A stretch of 49,380 nt of DNA from positions 1-49,380 of the forward strand of contig NZ_CP015165.1 of NCBI RefSeq assembly GCF_001766235.1. The letters run 5' to 3'. The translations under genes and the position numbers were made by a program. This stretch comes from Acetobacter ascendens (GTDB lineage: Bacteria > Pseudomonadota > Alphaproteobacteria > Acetobacterales > Acetobacteraceae). Shown one piece after another: positions 28,643-37,131 of the stretch; position 1 is the first letter of the stretch; every line of letters begins with the position of its first letter. The notes beneath the pieces were generated by a model that was not told the DNA's origin, did not search any database, and saw only the letters and a list, made by a program, of their open reading frames with translations.

Positions 28643-28843
28643 TCAGGCAGCACTGAGGACATGACCGAACCGGCGCAGTCGTTTTCGGCATTCTTCCCGT
28701 CGCCAGTCGATTATTCTGTGATTTTCCGACAGAAAATTCACAAAACGGGAAATATGCTCTCCTTTCGACAGCACCGGGCGATCGAGCCTCTGAAGATAGA
28801 GCACGATGTCTGCGGCAAGGGTCTGTTGCATGGTGTGCGTCAA
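28643..28843 (-). CDS. Small hypothetical protein
   Basis: This 66-residue basic ORF (MTHTMQQTLAADIVLYLQRLDRPVLSKGEHISRFVNFL...) ends RRFGHVLSAA. It lies directly before the preceding hypothetical gene in the same direction, and both run away from the MetR-like gene. No family is recognised. Being a remnant is as likely as being functional. Confidence 0.35.
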   Translation of the reverse strand: MTHTMQQTLAADIVLYLQRLDRPVLSKGEHISRFVNFLSENHRIIDWRREECRKRLRRFGHVLSAA

Positions 28844-29032
28844 AGCCTGAGCCGCATTTCGTCCGACTCAACGAAACCAGGGCACCATGCAACATGAGCA
28901 CGATTATCGGTCGGGGTCATGGAAAGCTATCCGAATGAATCACCTAAACCATCATGATAAAAGTTTATGAAAGTGAACTGAAATGATATGTTTTTATGAT
29001 TATATAAATTTTGTGCATTCGAGAGGTAAGCC

Positions 29033-29932
29033 ATGGGTGTCCTGGAGCGCAATCATCTGACAATTATTCGGGAAGTCGCGCGAGAAGGCTCATTGACGGC
29101 TGCAGGGATGCGTCTGAACCTAACCCAGTCGGCGCTCAGTCACGCCATCCGCAAGATTGAACAGCAGCTTGGAGTAAAGATATGGCGGCGGGAGGGACGC
29201 TCCCTTGTGCTCAATCAGGCAGGCGAATGGCTGCTTGCTTTGGCGAACCGCCTGCTTCCTCAATTTGAGCTGGCGGAAAGCCGCCTTGAACAGTTCGCAA
29301 ATGGCGGGCGTGGTACACTCCGCATCGGCATGGAGTGTCATCCCTGCTATCAGTGGCTTCTGAAAGTCGTCTCCCCGTATCTGGAGCGATGGCCCAAAGT
29401 TGACGTGGATGTACGGCAGAAGTTCCAGTTTGGCGGTATTGGCGCGTTGTTCAACAATGAGATTGACATCGTGGTCACCCCTGATCCGCTTTACAAACCC
29501 GGCCTGAAATTCACACCGGTCTTCGATTATGAACTCGTTCTGGCCGTTGGCCCTGAACATCCTCTTCGGAATGAGAAGTTCATCTTGCCGGAACAGCTTG
29601 CTGGCGAAACATTGATCACCTACCCTGTTCCGTCCGAGCGGCTGGATATCTATACGCAGTTTCTACAGCCTGCTGGTATTGGCCCACGACAGCAGAAACA
29701 GATTGAAACCACGGATATCATGCTGGTGATGGTGGCGCATGGAAGGGGCGTTGCAGCACTTCCACGCTGGCTTGTGGAAGAGTATGCCTACCGCTTTGAT
29801 CTTTACCCGGTCAAGCTTGGCAAGAAGGGCATTGCAAAGCAGATATTTCTTGGTTGCCGCGAAACCGATGAAGAGATCCGATATCTGCAGGACTTCATCG
29901 AATTCGCTGCTTCACCAAGTTTGGCGGCTTAA
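29033..29932 (+). CDS. LysR-family regulator, MetR-like
   Basis: The 299-residue protein has an N-terminal winged HTH (LTAAGMRLNLTQSALSHAIRKIEQQLG, residues about 20-50) and a LysR substrate-binding domain. It shares diagnostic segments with E. coli MetR: QSALSH, GMECHPCYQWLLKVV, FDYELVLAV, YPV..RLDIY..FLQPAGI and MVAHGRGVAALPRWLVE. MetR senses homocysteine and activates methionine biosynthesis genes. Its position after mesXD argues for that role here. GAGG precedes ATG 29033. The upstream AT-rich stretch shares sequence with the mesX leader. Confidence 0.85.
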   Translation: MGVLERNHLTIIREVAREGSLTAAGMRLNLTQSALSHAIRKIEQQLGVKIWRREGRSLVLNQAGEWLLALANRLLPQFELAESRLEQFANGGRGTLRIGMECHPCYQWLLKVVSPYLERWPKVDVDVRQKFQFGGIGALFNNEIDIVVTPDPLYKPGLKFTPVFDYELVLAVGPEHPLRNEKFILPEQLAGETLITYPVPSERLDIYTQFLQPAGIGPRQQKQIETTDIMLVMVAHGRGVAALPRWLVEEYAYRFDLYPVKLGKKGIAKQIFLGCRETDEEIRYLQDFIEFAASPSLAA

Positions 29933-29984
29933 GTATGTGGTCGGACAATCACAATTTTTATCTCTTTATTTTTTAAATTCACTA

Positions 29985-30028
29985 TGTCCGGTTTCTCTCT
30001 TTTGCGTCCGACACCGGACATTTTGTTT
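29985..30028 (+). terminator. Probable terminator after the MetR-like gene
   Basis: The 8-bp arms TGTCCGGT (29985-29992) and ACCGGACA (30013-30020) are followed by TTTTGTTT. The loop is long (20 nt). Confidence 0.55.
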
Positions 30029-30729
30029 AACCCCCCAATTCTGGCGTCAAGAAGGGGTTCACGGGGGAGAGCAATGCTCTCCCCCTGACCAGTTTGTAAA
30101 CCATCGCGACACAACGTGTCCGCTGGTTTGCACGGCTGGCTTCCTAAATATTGCGGCCCCAACGTGCAGAGAAAACTTTCATAATAATAGCATGCTGCCA
30201 TAACCAGACAGCAAATGCTTCCTCTTCCATGCCACCTGAAGCAAGTGTCACCATAACCTCGACCACCTCTGGTGCCTGAACCTGAATGCGAACCCCACTC
30301 ACTCTCAGAAACAGTATGCAGCAACCCAAGTCCGCTGAATTGAATTCCGCGCCACTGCCTTGACTGCCCCACGGGTTTGCTCCCACAGTGAACCCGCAGT
30401 CACCATGCGAAGGATGATTTCGTCTGAAATTATCGTTATATTTCAATGGGTTGCCTGATTGGTTGCGACTAAAGCGAGCGGGTTCGAGTCCCGCAGTTCA
30501 TCCCATCAACTTATGGAAATATAATCGTAAAATAAGAATTTGATTGGTCTACGGGATTTGCCCTTTATATCTTTCCAGCAGGCCCATCTCAGTGTCAGTC
30601 CGGCCAGATTCAACCGTCACGTTTTTTAAGTCAAGACAATGAAAACCGATCAATCACCAACCTCATGAAGATCTACTGACAGTTGACGAAGCAACGCGAG
30701 ATCGTCATGGGGCAGGAAAAAAGCCTTAA
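30029..30729. other. Long intergenic stretch with palindrome and tRNA-end remnant III
   Basis: A perfect palindrome, GGGGGAGAGCA-A-TGCTCTCCCCC (30063-30085), lies early. A minus-strand frame at 30144-30446 (100 codons) has no recognisable family or ribosome site and I do not call it. TTTCAATGGGTT (30441-30452) recurs at 14836-14847 with nearly the same distance (42 against 41 nt) to the following tRNA-end motif. The remainder shows nothing I can identify. Confidence 0.5.
30481..30505 (+). other. tRNA 3'-end remnant III, putative attachment site
   Basis: The T-arm and the start of the acceptor strand (GGTTCGAGTCCCGCAGTTC, 19 bases) are identical to remnant I. The sequence then diverges (ATCCCA in place of GCACCACA). 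It probably marks the right limit of element II, whose cargo is mesX-mesD and the MetR-like regulator. Confidence 0.65.
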
Positions 30730-31278
30730 TCAACCGAGTTTCTTTTTACGTCCCCTTTTGACCTCAGGTAAGCGCGTCACAATGGCATCTTCTTCTGATT
30801 TTTCTTGCTGTAGTTCGGTAATCTCTTGTGACTTGTTATTCCCCAATCCTGAGGAGCGCGCTAAACGTGATCGTTGTTCTGAATAAGCTGGCGCGACCAT
30901 CGGGTAATTAGCCGGCAATCCCCATTTTTTACGATAAGCTGAAGGGGTGAGGCCAAATGCTGACATCAGATGGCGTTTGAGCATTTTCACCTTTTTCCCA
31001 TCTTCTAAACAGATAATATAATCAGGAAACACCGATTTCTTAATGGGCACAGCAGGAACTAACTCTTTATCATCACTTACGTCCATTTCAACGCCCGCAA
31101 GAGCACGATAGATCTGTTGTATCAGTAAAGGTACATCGGAAAATGGTATGGTATTTCCAGACAAATAAGCAACGACAATATCACATGTCAAATGATGCAA
31201 ATAATTATCTTCGTGTTTATTATGTACCATAATTTTCAGATCCTTTGGAATATCATTGATTGAAACGGTTGATTCCAT
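30730..31278 (-). CDS. MucR/Ros-family transcriptional regulator
   Basis: This 182-residue protein has the MucR core FPDYIICLEDGKKVKMLKRHLMSAFGLTPSAYRKKWGLPANYPMVAPAYSEQRSRLARSSGLG (about residues 83-145), which in the family binds DNA through a zinc-finger-like fold. The first Cys, the Asp and one His are present, but the usual second His (often HLRTHH) is replaced in HLMSAFG. The C-terminus is a charged tail ending KRGRKKKLG. MucR proteins control surface polysaccharide, motility and plasmid or symbiosis genes. The neighbouring nuclease gene runs the same way. Confidence 0.88.
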   Translation of the reverse strand: MESTVSINDIPKDLKIMVHNKHEDNYLHHLTCDIVVAYLSGNTIPFSDVPLLIQQIYRALAGVEMDVSDDKELVPAVPIKKSVFPDYIICLEDGKKVKMLKRHLMSAFGLTPSAYRKKWGLPANYPMVAPAYSEQRSRLARSSGLGNNKSQEITELQQEKSEEDAIVTRLPEVKRGRKKKLG

Positions 31279-31305
31279 AACGAAATCCAGCAGCTTTAAA
31301 TCCGA

Positions 31306-32058
31306 TTAAGGTGCGGGCAACTTCCATGCTTGCGCCTTAATCTGCGCTGACACTCCTGGAAACGGGTCAATCCCGACATTCCGTATGAGCGTTGCTACTG
31401 TAACCTGCGTGCAGTGTGGATGCTGTTGCGCGTTTTTACACACATATGCAGATGCTTTGTTCTTGCTGGGAGAATAGACTGCTTTCCACGTTGAGGACGG
31501 CACGTACACGCGGTCATGCCCCATAGTCTGAATAGGGCGCAAGTGAAAAGCAGGGCCTGTCACCACATACAGCTCTCCTTCATCATCTGCCATATCACGC
31601 ACACGTCGTTCCACACGTGACCAGATGCCTTCATTCAGACTGGCTGTCTGAGGCACCACATTTGAGAGTGCGTAAGTCTCTGCCTGGGATGCTTCTGTAG
31701 GTTGGTCACCACTCGGTGCCATATGTCCACGATCATAAATGGAGTTATAATAGTCCTGTAAATCCGCGCTGCCCGCAAACCGAGTGTCTGCATAAAAATG
31801 GCCTGCCCTTTTTAGCCTTTCTGCTGCCTCCACATCATCCGACCAGAGATGTTCGGCAGACCAGAGAGGGCCATGCGAAATAGAGGAAGCTAAGGCCGCA
31901 TAGCCTTTGTTGCACAATAATTGAGTGCCTGGGCTTAGCTTGGAATTTATAATCTTTGGTAAATGGCTATTCGCCCCAAAATCGTTGCAGTTATCTTCTT
32001 CTGCATGAAGGGAGCCTGCGTAAAAGACGCAGAGAAATATCAAGGCTAGTCGTCTCAT
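31306..32058 (-). CDS. Secreted DNA/RNA non-specific endonuclease (NUC1 family)
   Basis: The 250-residue protein has a clear signal peptide (MRRLALIFLCVFYAGSLHA, cleavage near residue 19). The catalytic DRGH motif is in IYDRGHMAPSGDQ (about 110), with metal-binding Asn in LSNVVPQTASLNEGIW (about 140). The enzyme degrades DNA and RNA in the periplasm or outside the cell. The intact IS5-family copy 2 sits 49 bp upstream of the start codon and may have separated the gene from its promoter. Confidence 0.92.
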   Translation of the reverse strand: MRRLALIFLCVFYAGSLHAEEDNCNDFGANSHLPKIINSKLSPGTQLLCNKGYAALASSISHGPLWSAEHLWSDDVEAAERLKRAGHFYADTRFAGSADLQDYYNSIYDRGHMAPSGDQPTEASQAETYALSNVVPQTASLNEGIWSRVERRVRDMADDEGELYVVTGPAFHLRPIQTMGHDRVYVPSSTWKAVYSPSKNKASAYVCKNAQQHPHCTQVTVATLIRNVGIDPFPGVSAQIKAQAWKLPAP

Positions 32059-32107
32059 GAGAAGCTGATAACAGAATTAACACGAATTCCCTACCCTTCA
32101 ACAAAGT

Positions 32108-33398
32108 GGAGGGTTCGAAAAACCCTTGGCTCTGAGCTGTTCTGTGTGATTCCATTTCTTCGGCGTTGATTGGGGATGGTGGAAGATGAAGCAGCCTGGT
32201 TTCTTTGATGTTGAAGAGCGCCTTGCTCGGCTGAGCGGGCTTGGCGATCAGCTGGAGGCCTTTTCCCGGACTGTGGATTTTGAGGTGTTCCGCCCTGATC
32301 TGGAGCTGGCTCTGGCCTATTCAGACGGAAGTAAAGGCGGACGTCCGCCGTTTGATCCGGTGCTGATGTTCAAAATTCTGGTCATCCAGACGTTGAACAA
32401 TTTGTCTGATGAACGGACAGAGTATCTGATCAACGACCGCCTGTCGTTCATGCGCTTTCTGGGATTGGGGCTGTCGGACCGCGTGCCGGATGCCAAAACG
32501 GTCTGGCTGTGTCAAAAGCGTTTGACGCAGGCGGGTGCCATTGAAAGGCTGTTTGACCGATTTGACGCGACCCTGCGGAACGCCGGTTATCTCCCGATGT
32601 CCGGCCAGATCCTGGATGCAACACTGGTGGCTGCTCCAAAGCAGCGCAATACGAACGCTGAGAAAGCGGATCTCCGGGCAGGACGTATTCCAGAAGACTG
32701 GCAGGACAAGCCCGCAAAGAGGTCGCACAAGGATCGTCATGCACGATGGACACTTAAGTTCACGAAGGCGAAGCGGCAGGACGATGGAACCATACCGTCG
32801 AGCGATCTCGCCATCCCGTTCTTTGGCTACAAATCCCACGTCTCCATCGACCGGAAGTTTCGGTTCATCCGAAAATGGAAGACGACGGATGCCGCCGCCA
32901 GTGATGGTGCGCGATTGAGAGAGGGGCTGTTAGATAAAACCAATACGGCCTCAAGCGTTTGGGCTGATACAGCCTATCGCTCAAAAGCCAATGAGGACTT
33001 CATGGACAAAGAGGGTTTTGTCTCAAAGGTTCACAGAAAAAAGCCGCATCTCAAGCCTATGCCCCGACATATCCAGAAATCGAATGCTGGAAAGTCCGTG
33101 ATCCGATCACGCGTCGAGCACGTCTTTGCCGACCAGAAATCACAGACGGGGTTATTCATCCGAACTGTCGGTATCACCCGGGCCACCATGAGGATCGGGC
33201 TGGCCAATATCGTCTACAACATGCGCCGCTTCCTCTTCCTCGAAAGGTTGAACGCGAGCGCGTAGTCATCCAGCGGGACGGCAGTCCCCGATCTGCTCAA
33301 AACGCAGATCAAAAGCTACCCCAAAAACCGTCAATCAAATCGCCAAAAGCCTGAAATCACGAGCCAAGCGCATCAACCAACGGTTCTTCGATCCCTCC
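32108..33398 (+). mobile_element. IS5-family element, 1291 bp, copy 2 (intact)
   Basis: The ends GGAGGGTTCGAAAAACCC and GGAGGGATCGAAGAACCG (reverse-complemented right end) are flanked by AAGT on both sides (32104-32107 and 33399-33402), a 4-bp target duplication typical of the IS5 group. Its length equals copy 1. Confidence 0.93.
32186..33265 (+). CDS. IS5-family transposase (1291-bp element, copy 2)
   Basis: This intact 359-residue transposase starts MKQPGFFDVEERLARLSGLGDQL and has an N-terminal DUF772-type region (GRPPFDPVLMFKILVIQTLNNLSDERTEYLI). The DDE residues are Asp in QILDATLV, Asp in SVWADTAYRS and Glu in SRVEHVFADQK. It is the only visible active source for copy 1 and for the 100-bp MITE. 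Confidence 0.94.
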   Translation: MKQPGFFDVEERLARLSGLGDQLEAFSRTVDFEVFRPDLELALAYSDGSKGGRPPFDPVLMFKILVIQTLNNLSDERTEYLINDRLSFMRFLGLGLSDRVPDAKTVWLCQKRLTQAGAIERLFDRFDATLRNAGYLPMSGQILDATLVAAPKQRNTNAEKADLRAGRIPEDWQDKPAKRSHKDRHARWTLKFTKAKRQDDGTIPSSDLAIPFFGYKSHVSIDRKFRFIRKWKTTDAAASDGARLREGLLDKTNTASSVWADTAYRSKANEDFMDKEGFVSKVHRKKPHLKPMPRHIQKSNAGKSVIRSRVEHVFADQKSQTGLFIRTVGITRATMRIGLANIVYNMRRFLFLERLNASA

Positions 33399-33767
33399 AA
33401 GTCGAAATCCAGCATTCCTTTACTCGTCTTGCTATACTTCGGAAGATACACGCGGGTTTACCTGCAACACATCCTTCAAATCTGCAACGCATGCTGATTA
33501 TGACGCATCGAAGTTTGGCCCTACTTGATACGGCTGGCGCTGGATGACGTTCAGAAGGCAACGCAAGTGTATTCTTCTACGCTCACCTGGCGAAAATATT
33601 TTCTACATATCAAAACATCATCTCGATTTTACATGCGAAATAATTATTCTGTTATAGAAATAGCGACCACTAGAATGTCAATTTGCAATGAATTTCTGTC
33701 CGCGCGAAAGTTCTTCCTCATCTTTACGAACAGATTACTTCGGCTGATATAAAAGAGCATATGTACT
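33399..33767. other. No clear gene; right flank of IS5-family copy 2
   Basis: Short frames on both strands show no recognisable family. The second half (33590-33767) becomes AT-rich and probably holds the promoter of the small gene at 33768. Confidence 0.4.
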
Positions 33768-34076
33768 ATGGTTTCAAACTTGAACAATAAGGCTCACATC
33801 AGAATGTCGAGACATTGGTCATCAGATCCTTATTTCGTGTATGCGCTTGATAAATATACTGCCCTACGGAACGCTGGACAAAAAACTCTCGAATTAGACT
33901 TGGATGCGATTGAAGAAGTTATCTCAAATAGGGATGGCCCAGCTTATCGCCTGTTTGATGCCATGGTTAACATTAAGGAAACGGAAGGAGATGAAGGTTA
34001 TCGTGGTGCACCGCGCATTTTGCTGGCAATTCTTGAGCACCTTGGCGAGATTTCCAAACAAAAACAGACAGATTAA
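33768..34076 (+). CDS. Small hypothetical protein
   Basis: This 102-residue, mainly helical ORF (ARNAGQKTLELDLDAIEEVISNRD-like acidic middle, RGAPRILLAILEHLGEISKQKQ at the end) has no recognised family. It stands alone between two IS-related blocks. Its composition is AT-richer than the surrounding IS genes. I think it is real, but cannot give a function. Confidence 0.5.
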   Translation: MVSNLNNKAHIRMSRHWSSDPYFVYALDKYTALRNAGQKTLELDLDAIEEVISNRDGPAYRLFDAMVNIKETEGDEGYRGAPRILLAILEHLGEISKQKQTD

Positions 34077-34157
34077 TACCGCATCATCAATGTATGCATA
34101 TCCCGTTATTCCTGTTCGTTTAGCACATCTTCATAATGGTTTAGCGGGATATTGATA

Positions 34158-34199
34158 TTATCGCAGGTAGGTATGGGGAAGAGGGCGGAGTTTGAAGTC
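34158..34199. repeat. Partial direct repeat of the 6.5-kb palindrome region
   Basis: TTATCGCAGGTAGG and the following G-rich run to GGGCGGAGTTTGAAGT parallel 6509-6572, with a few substitutions and an 18-nt length difference. The left arm is not conserved here. The two copies are in direct orientation, 27.6 kb apart. Confidence 0.55.
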
Positions 34200-34222
34200 A
34201 AGTAAGTTTAAGTAAAGTAAAT

Positions 34223-34322
34223 GGAGGGTTCTAAAAACCCCTATTTTGATTTTTCCAGTAGTAGCGATATCAATGGGTTACGATTTTTATACAGGCGGAA
34301 AAGAGGGTTTTTAGAACTCTCC
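34223..34322. mobile_element. 100-bp MITE related to the 1291-bp IS5-family element
   Basis: Its ends GGAGGGTTCTAAAAACCC and GGAGAGTTCTAAAAACCC (right end reverse-complemented) match at 17 of 18 bases. The left end is identical to the left 18 bases of IS5-family copy 1 (1439-1456). AAAT flanks it on both sides (34219-34222 and 34323-34326), a 4-bp duplication like that of copy 2. There is no coding capacity. It is probably moved in trans by the transposase at 32186. Confidence 0.88.
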
Positions 34323-34447
34323 AAATGGCCGGCTTTGCCATTTCCTGATGACATTCAGGCGTGATTAAACTGATGGATATCCGAAGTAACCAGCGCGATA
34401 TAGTCCTGCTATCATCGCGCTTGATGCCTAACCGTCAAAACTAGTTA

Positions 34448-35352
34448 GAGCCCTTTTGGAAATTCACGGATGAGCGTTTCGGCGTAGCATGAGGCTTCCC
34501 ATGGCGATGTGGATCATGGCCTCTGCGACGTCGATCCGCTGTTCGTAGTCCTTCACAAGGCGACGCCAGCGGATCATCCAACCGAAGGTCCGTTCCACAA
34601 CCCACCGACGCGGCAGGATTTCAAACCCTTTTGCTGTCTCTGACCGCCGGATGATCTCGACTGTGAAGTCGAGAAACGTGGCCTTATCCATCAACTGGAG
34701 ACGGTCATAGGCTCCATCGGCAAACAGGTGCTTCACCCAAGGCCAGCGTTTACGAATGGCATCAAGGATCATCTGTCCTCCTGCACTGTCCGAAATATCG
34801 GCTGTTGTCAGCTGGACCAGGAGAAGGCGGCCATCCGTATCAACTGCGATGTGACGTTTCCGACCGACGATCTTCTTGCCTGCGTCATAACCACGTGTCT
34901 TTGCGTGGGGTGCCTTGATACTCTGGCTATCAATGACACCACCCGATGGACTGGTTTCGCGTCCTGTCGCTTCACGATCGAGCATCAGACAGACATCATG
35001 AATGGTCTGGAACAGGAAACGGCGCATCAGCCTGCGGAACCACCAGTAAACCGTTTGCCATGGGCCAAAATGAACCGGAAGCATCTCCCAACCGCAGCCT
35101 GAGCGCACGAGATAGCGCAGAGCATTGATGATCTCACGGAAATCGGTTGTCCGTTTCCGACCACGCCGGTTCGCAGGGGGCATCAGAGGCGCTATGCGCT
35201 CCCATTCCTCATCTGTCAGATCAGACGGATAGCGTTTCGTCTTGCGTGTAATTCCGGCCATGCGGCCTCGTTGTGCTGGCGTCCACATCCTACCTTTGAA
35301 TCACGCTCAAAACCTCTTGAAAACCTATCATAGCGAATTTCCAAAAGGGCTC
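34448..35352 (-). mobile_element. IS5-family element, IS12528-like, 905 bp, copy 2
   Basis: The inverted repeats are exact, as in copy 1, and TTA lies on both sides (34445-34447 and 35353-35355), a TNA-type duplication. It lies in non-coding or decayed sequence. Confidence 0.92.
34464..35261 (-). CDS. IS5-family transposase (IS12528-like), copy 2
   Basis: This 265-residue, intact protein is nearly identical to copy 1 (IIRRSETAK in place of IIRQSETAK). The DDE residues are conserved. It starts at MAGITRKTK. Confidence 0.9.
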   Translation of the reverse strand: MAGITRKTKRYPSDLTDEEWERIAPLMPPANRRGRKRTTDFREIINALRYLVRSGCGWEMLPVHFGPWQTVYWWFRRLMRRFLFQTIHDVCLMLDREATGRETSPSGGVIDSQSIKAPHAKTRGYDAGKKIVGRKRHIAVDTDGRLLLVQLTTADISDSAGGQMILDAIRKRWPWVKHLFADGAYDRLQLMDKATFLDFTVEIIRRSETAKGFEILPRRWVVERTFGWMIRWRRLVKDYEQRIDVAEAMIHIAMGSLMLRRNAHP

Positions 35353-35522
35353 TTAGCATGCTGCCAACGTGATTTACGGTCGAGGCTTCGTGCGTCCCCA
35401 ACCGCCATTGCGCTATTGGATTTAAGCCTAATGGCGAAAACGCATCCTTAGCATGGTTCAGGCGCAGCCCACAGTCCGATCCAAAGGACAATATGCAATG
35501 CTGTAACGTTAAACTGCATTCG

Positions 35523-36014
35523 TCACGAATTTGGAGGAGAGGACTTACCCAGCCGGTCAACTGTAGCCTGATCAGACGCAGCCGCACAAAGAGCGTCCCA
35601 ATCGTCTGGCGGGTTGCCCTTCTGTAGCATCGCCTTGAAAACTTTGTAAGCGTCAGTCCTTGAACCATAGGTGCGCAATTTCGTCTCATCGTTCACCCAA
35701 GCGAAGACGATTATTTTCTCGGCTGAACTATAGCGGAAGAACAGGCGAAAGCGACCATTCCCGAACTTTGCCCTAAACCAATGCTTGTGCGCTTCACCAA
35801 GCGTTCCGCCTTGTCTATAGACGGTTGCTGTCGGATCGGCAGGGATTGACTGGAAGATCAGCTTGTTCAAAGCGGCCAATAACTTCGTGCTCGGTTTCTT
35901 TTGATATTCGTGGGGCTTTTTTTCCTTCAACTCTTCAACAGCGCCGATGAGCTTTTCCAACTGATCGAGAAAGAGCGGATGCGCTAGGATGGTCCAGCCA
36001 TTAATCGTCAGCAT
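35523..36014 (-). CDS. yhaV: YhaV-family type II toxin (ribonuclease)
   Basis: The 163-residue protein opens INGWTILAHPLFLDQLEKLIGAVEEL, the characteristic YhaV start. It has the RelE-like core KHWFRAKFGNGRFRLFFRYSSAEKIIVFAWVNDETKLRTYGSRTDAYKVF (about residues 78-128). YhaV cleaves mRNA and rRNA in the cytoplasm and is neutralised by PrlF. It starts 2 bp after the PrlF stop. The C-terminus is about 10 residues longer than I would expect, with a loose tail (KSSPPNS). It appears intact. Confidence 0.93.
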   Translation of the reverse strand: MLTINGWTILAHPLFLDQLEKLIGAVEELKEKKPHEYQKKPSTKLLAALNKLIFQSIPADPTATVYRQGGTLGEAHKHWFRAKFGNGRFRLFFRYSSAEKIIVFAWVNDETKLRTYGSRTDAYKVFKAMLQKGNPPDDWDALCAAASDQATVDRLGKSSPPNS

Positions 36015-36016
36015 GG

Positions 36017-36349
36017 TCAGAGCGCCACATCACCTTCAATCTCATCATCGAGATCAACGTCCATATTCCCGACAAGCGCGGCTACGCGATCAGGCAGACT
36101 GGCAGGTAAGTTGACAAGGCGTGAACGGGAATGGTCGAGCATGTCCTTCTCCAGAAATTCGAGGAAGCGCTCAACGACTGGATCGCTTGTCTCTTCTGTA
36201 GCCTTCTCGACATGAACACGGCGCTGATCGTCCACGACGAACGCAATACGCCCACCATAGTCTACACCTAAAGCCTTCCGGACGCTCTTGGGAATAGTCG
36301 TCTGGCCCTTAGCGGTGATAGTGCTTTCTGCTTTCAGCAAGTCGACCAT
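36017..36349 (-). CDS. prlF: PrlF-family antitoxin (AbrB-like)
   Basis: The 110-residue protein has an AbrB/SpoVT fold at the N-terminus (ESTITAKGQTTIPKSVRKALGVDYGGRIAFVVDD) and a helical C-terminus (DPVVERFLEFLEKDMLDH) that binds YhaV. GGAG lies 7 nt before ATG 36349. A palindromic operator lies 30-50 bp upstream, fitting autorepression. Confidence 0.93.
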   Translation of the reverse strand: MVDLLKAESTITAKGQTTIPKSVRKALGVDYGGRIAFVVDDQRRVHVEKATEETSDPVVERFLEFLEKDMLDHSRSRLVNLPASLPDRVAALVGNMDVDLDDEIEGDVAL

Positions 36350-36378
36350 GGCTTAACTCCAGTTTTAACTTTCTTTAT

Positions 36379-36400
36379 AAGTAAGGAAATTCCCTTACTT
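36379..36400. promoter_or_regulatory. Palindromic operator of prlF-yhaV
   Basis: AAGTAAGG (36379-36386) and CCTTACTT (36393-36400) are perfect inverted repeats around AAATTC, placed just upstream of prlF among likely promoter boxes (TATAAAG reading toward the gene). It is the natural binding site for the PrlF/YhaV complex. The binding is inferred. Confidence 0.7.
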
Positions 36401-36429
36401 TGTCAAGATGGTCATGCTTCGGCTCAGGA

Positions 36430-36550
36430 TCTAATGATTTGATTGCGGAAATCTGATTCAGGCTCAGTGAAGTGACTGGAGATGAGCGACCTGTTTTGGC
36501 TGACGAACGAACAAATGGAGCGTCTGCGGCCCTTTTTCCCAAAGAGCCAC
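36430..36550 (+). pseudogene. Fragment of an IS5-family transposase, 5' end only
   Basis: ATG 36482 reads MSDLFWLTNEQMERLRPFFPKSH, the highly conserved start of IS5/IS427-type transposases, and then stops shortly after losing similarity (36551). The sequence before it (GGCTCAGTGAAGTGACTGGAG) resembles the usual IS leader. Confidence 0.75.
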
Positions 36551-37131
36551 GATAGAAGCCCGTGTTGATGAGTGTCCCAACTGATCTACCCAGTGACGCC
36601 GTTGTCAGTCGCGGCAGGGAGATAATCAACAGGTCTTCATCACGGAAACAATGGTTTCCTGATATTCTGCTTTTTTGCCGTGTGTCCACTGGACCAATGC
36701 AGGTAAAAACATGACCGCAATCAGGAAATTTCCCGATTTATTGCCGGGCTTTACTTGGCGGGATATCGAGGTGAATGACGTGCGGATCCGCACGGCTATC
36801 CTTTGGCGTCAGCAATACGGATCTCGGTTGAACTGAAGCTTTCTCTGAAAGCCGCCTATATCTACCTTGAGCCTTTTTCTTTACCAGATGCCTGCGAAAT
36901 TTTTGTTTTTTAGCTTATGAAGCATGTTTATTAAACTGAAAGATGGATAATCAAATATCAGTCTTTACTTATTTTGATGATCTGTAGAAGCATTCAAATA
37001 TAAACTATAGACTCATAAAATAGATAAAATTTCCCTATATATAAAAAATATTTTAAGAAATTACGAAAAATCATCAATAATAAATGGATTATATATTAAA
37101 TATTTACGAGAGATAGACTTGTTTTAACTGT
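36551..37131. other. AT-rich region without genes
   Basis: Bases 36551-36890 are of mixed composition with no usable frame. Bases 36890-37125 are strongly AT-rich with many stops. The composition changes sharply at 37131, where a GC-rich gene frame starts. Confidence 0.5.

Noticed and set aside
30144..30446. 100-codon minus-strand frame before the tRNA-end remnant III
   Set aside because: No recognisable domain and no ribosome site, and it lies in sequence with other junction features.
35356..35500. Minus-strand reading LNHAKDAFSPLGLNPIAQWRLGTHEASTVNHVGSML across the IS12528-like copy 2 site
   Set aside because: It joins across the IS but is too short and matches no family that I can name; left uncalled.
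36375..36689. 104-codon minus-strand frame upstream of prlF
   Set aside because: It overlaps the prlF operator and runs antisense to the IS5-family transposase fragment at 36482.
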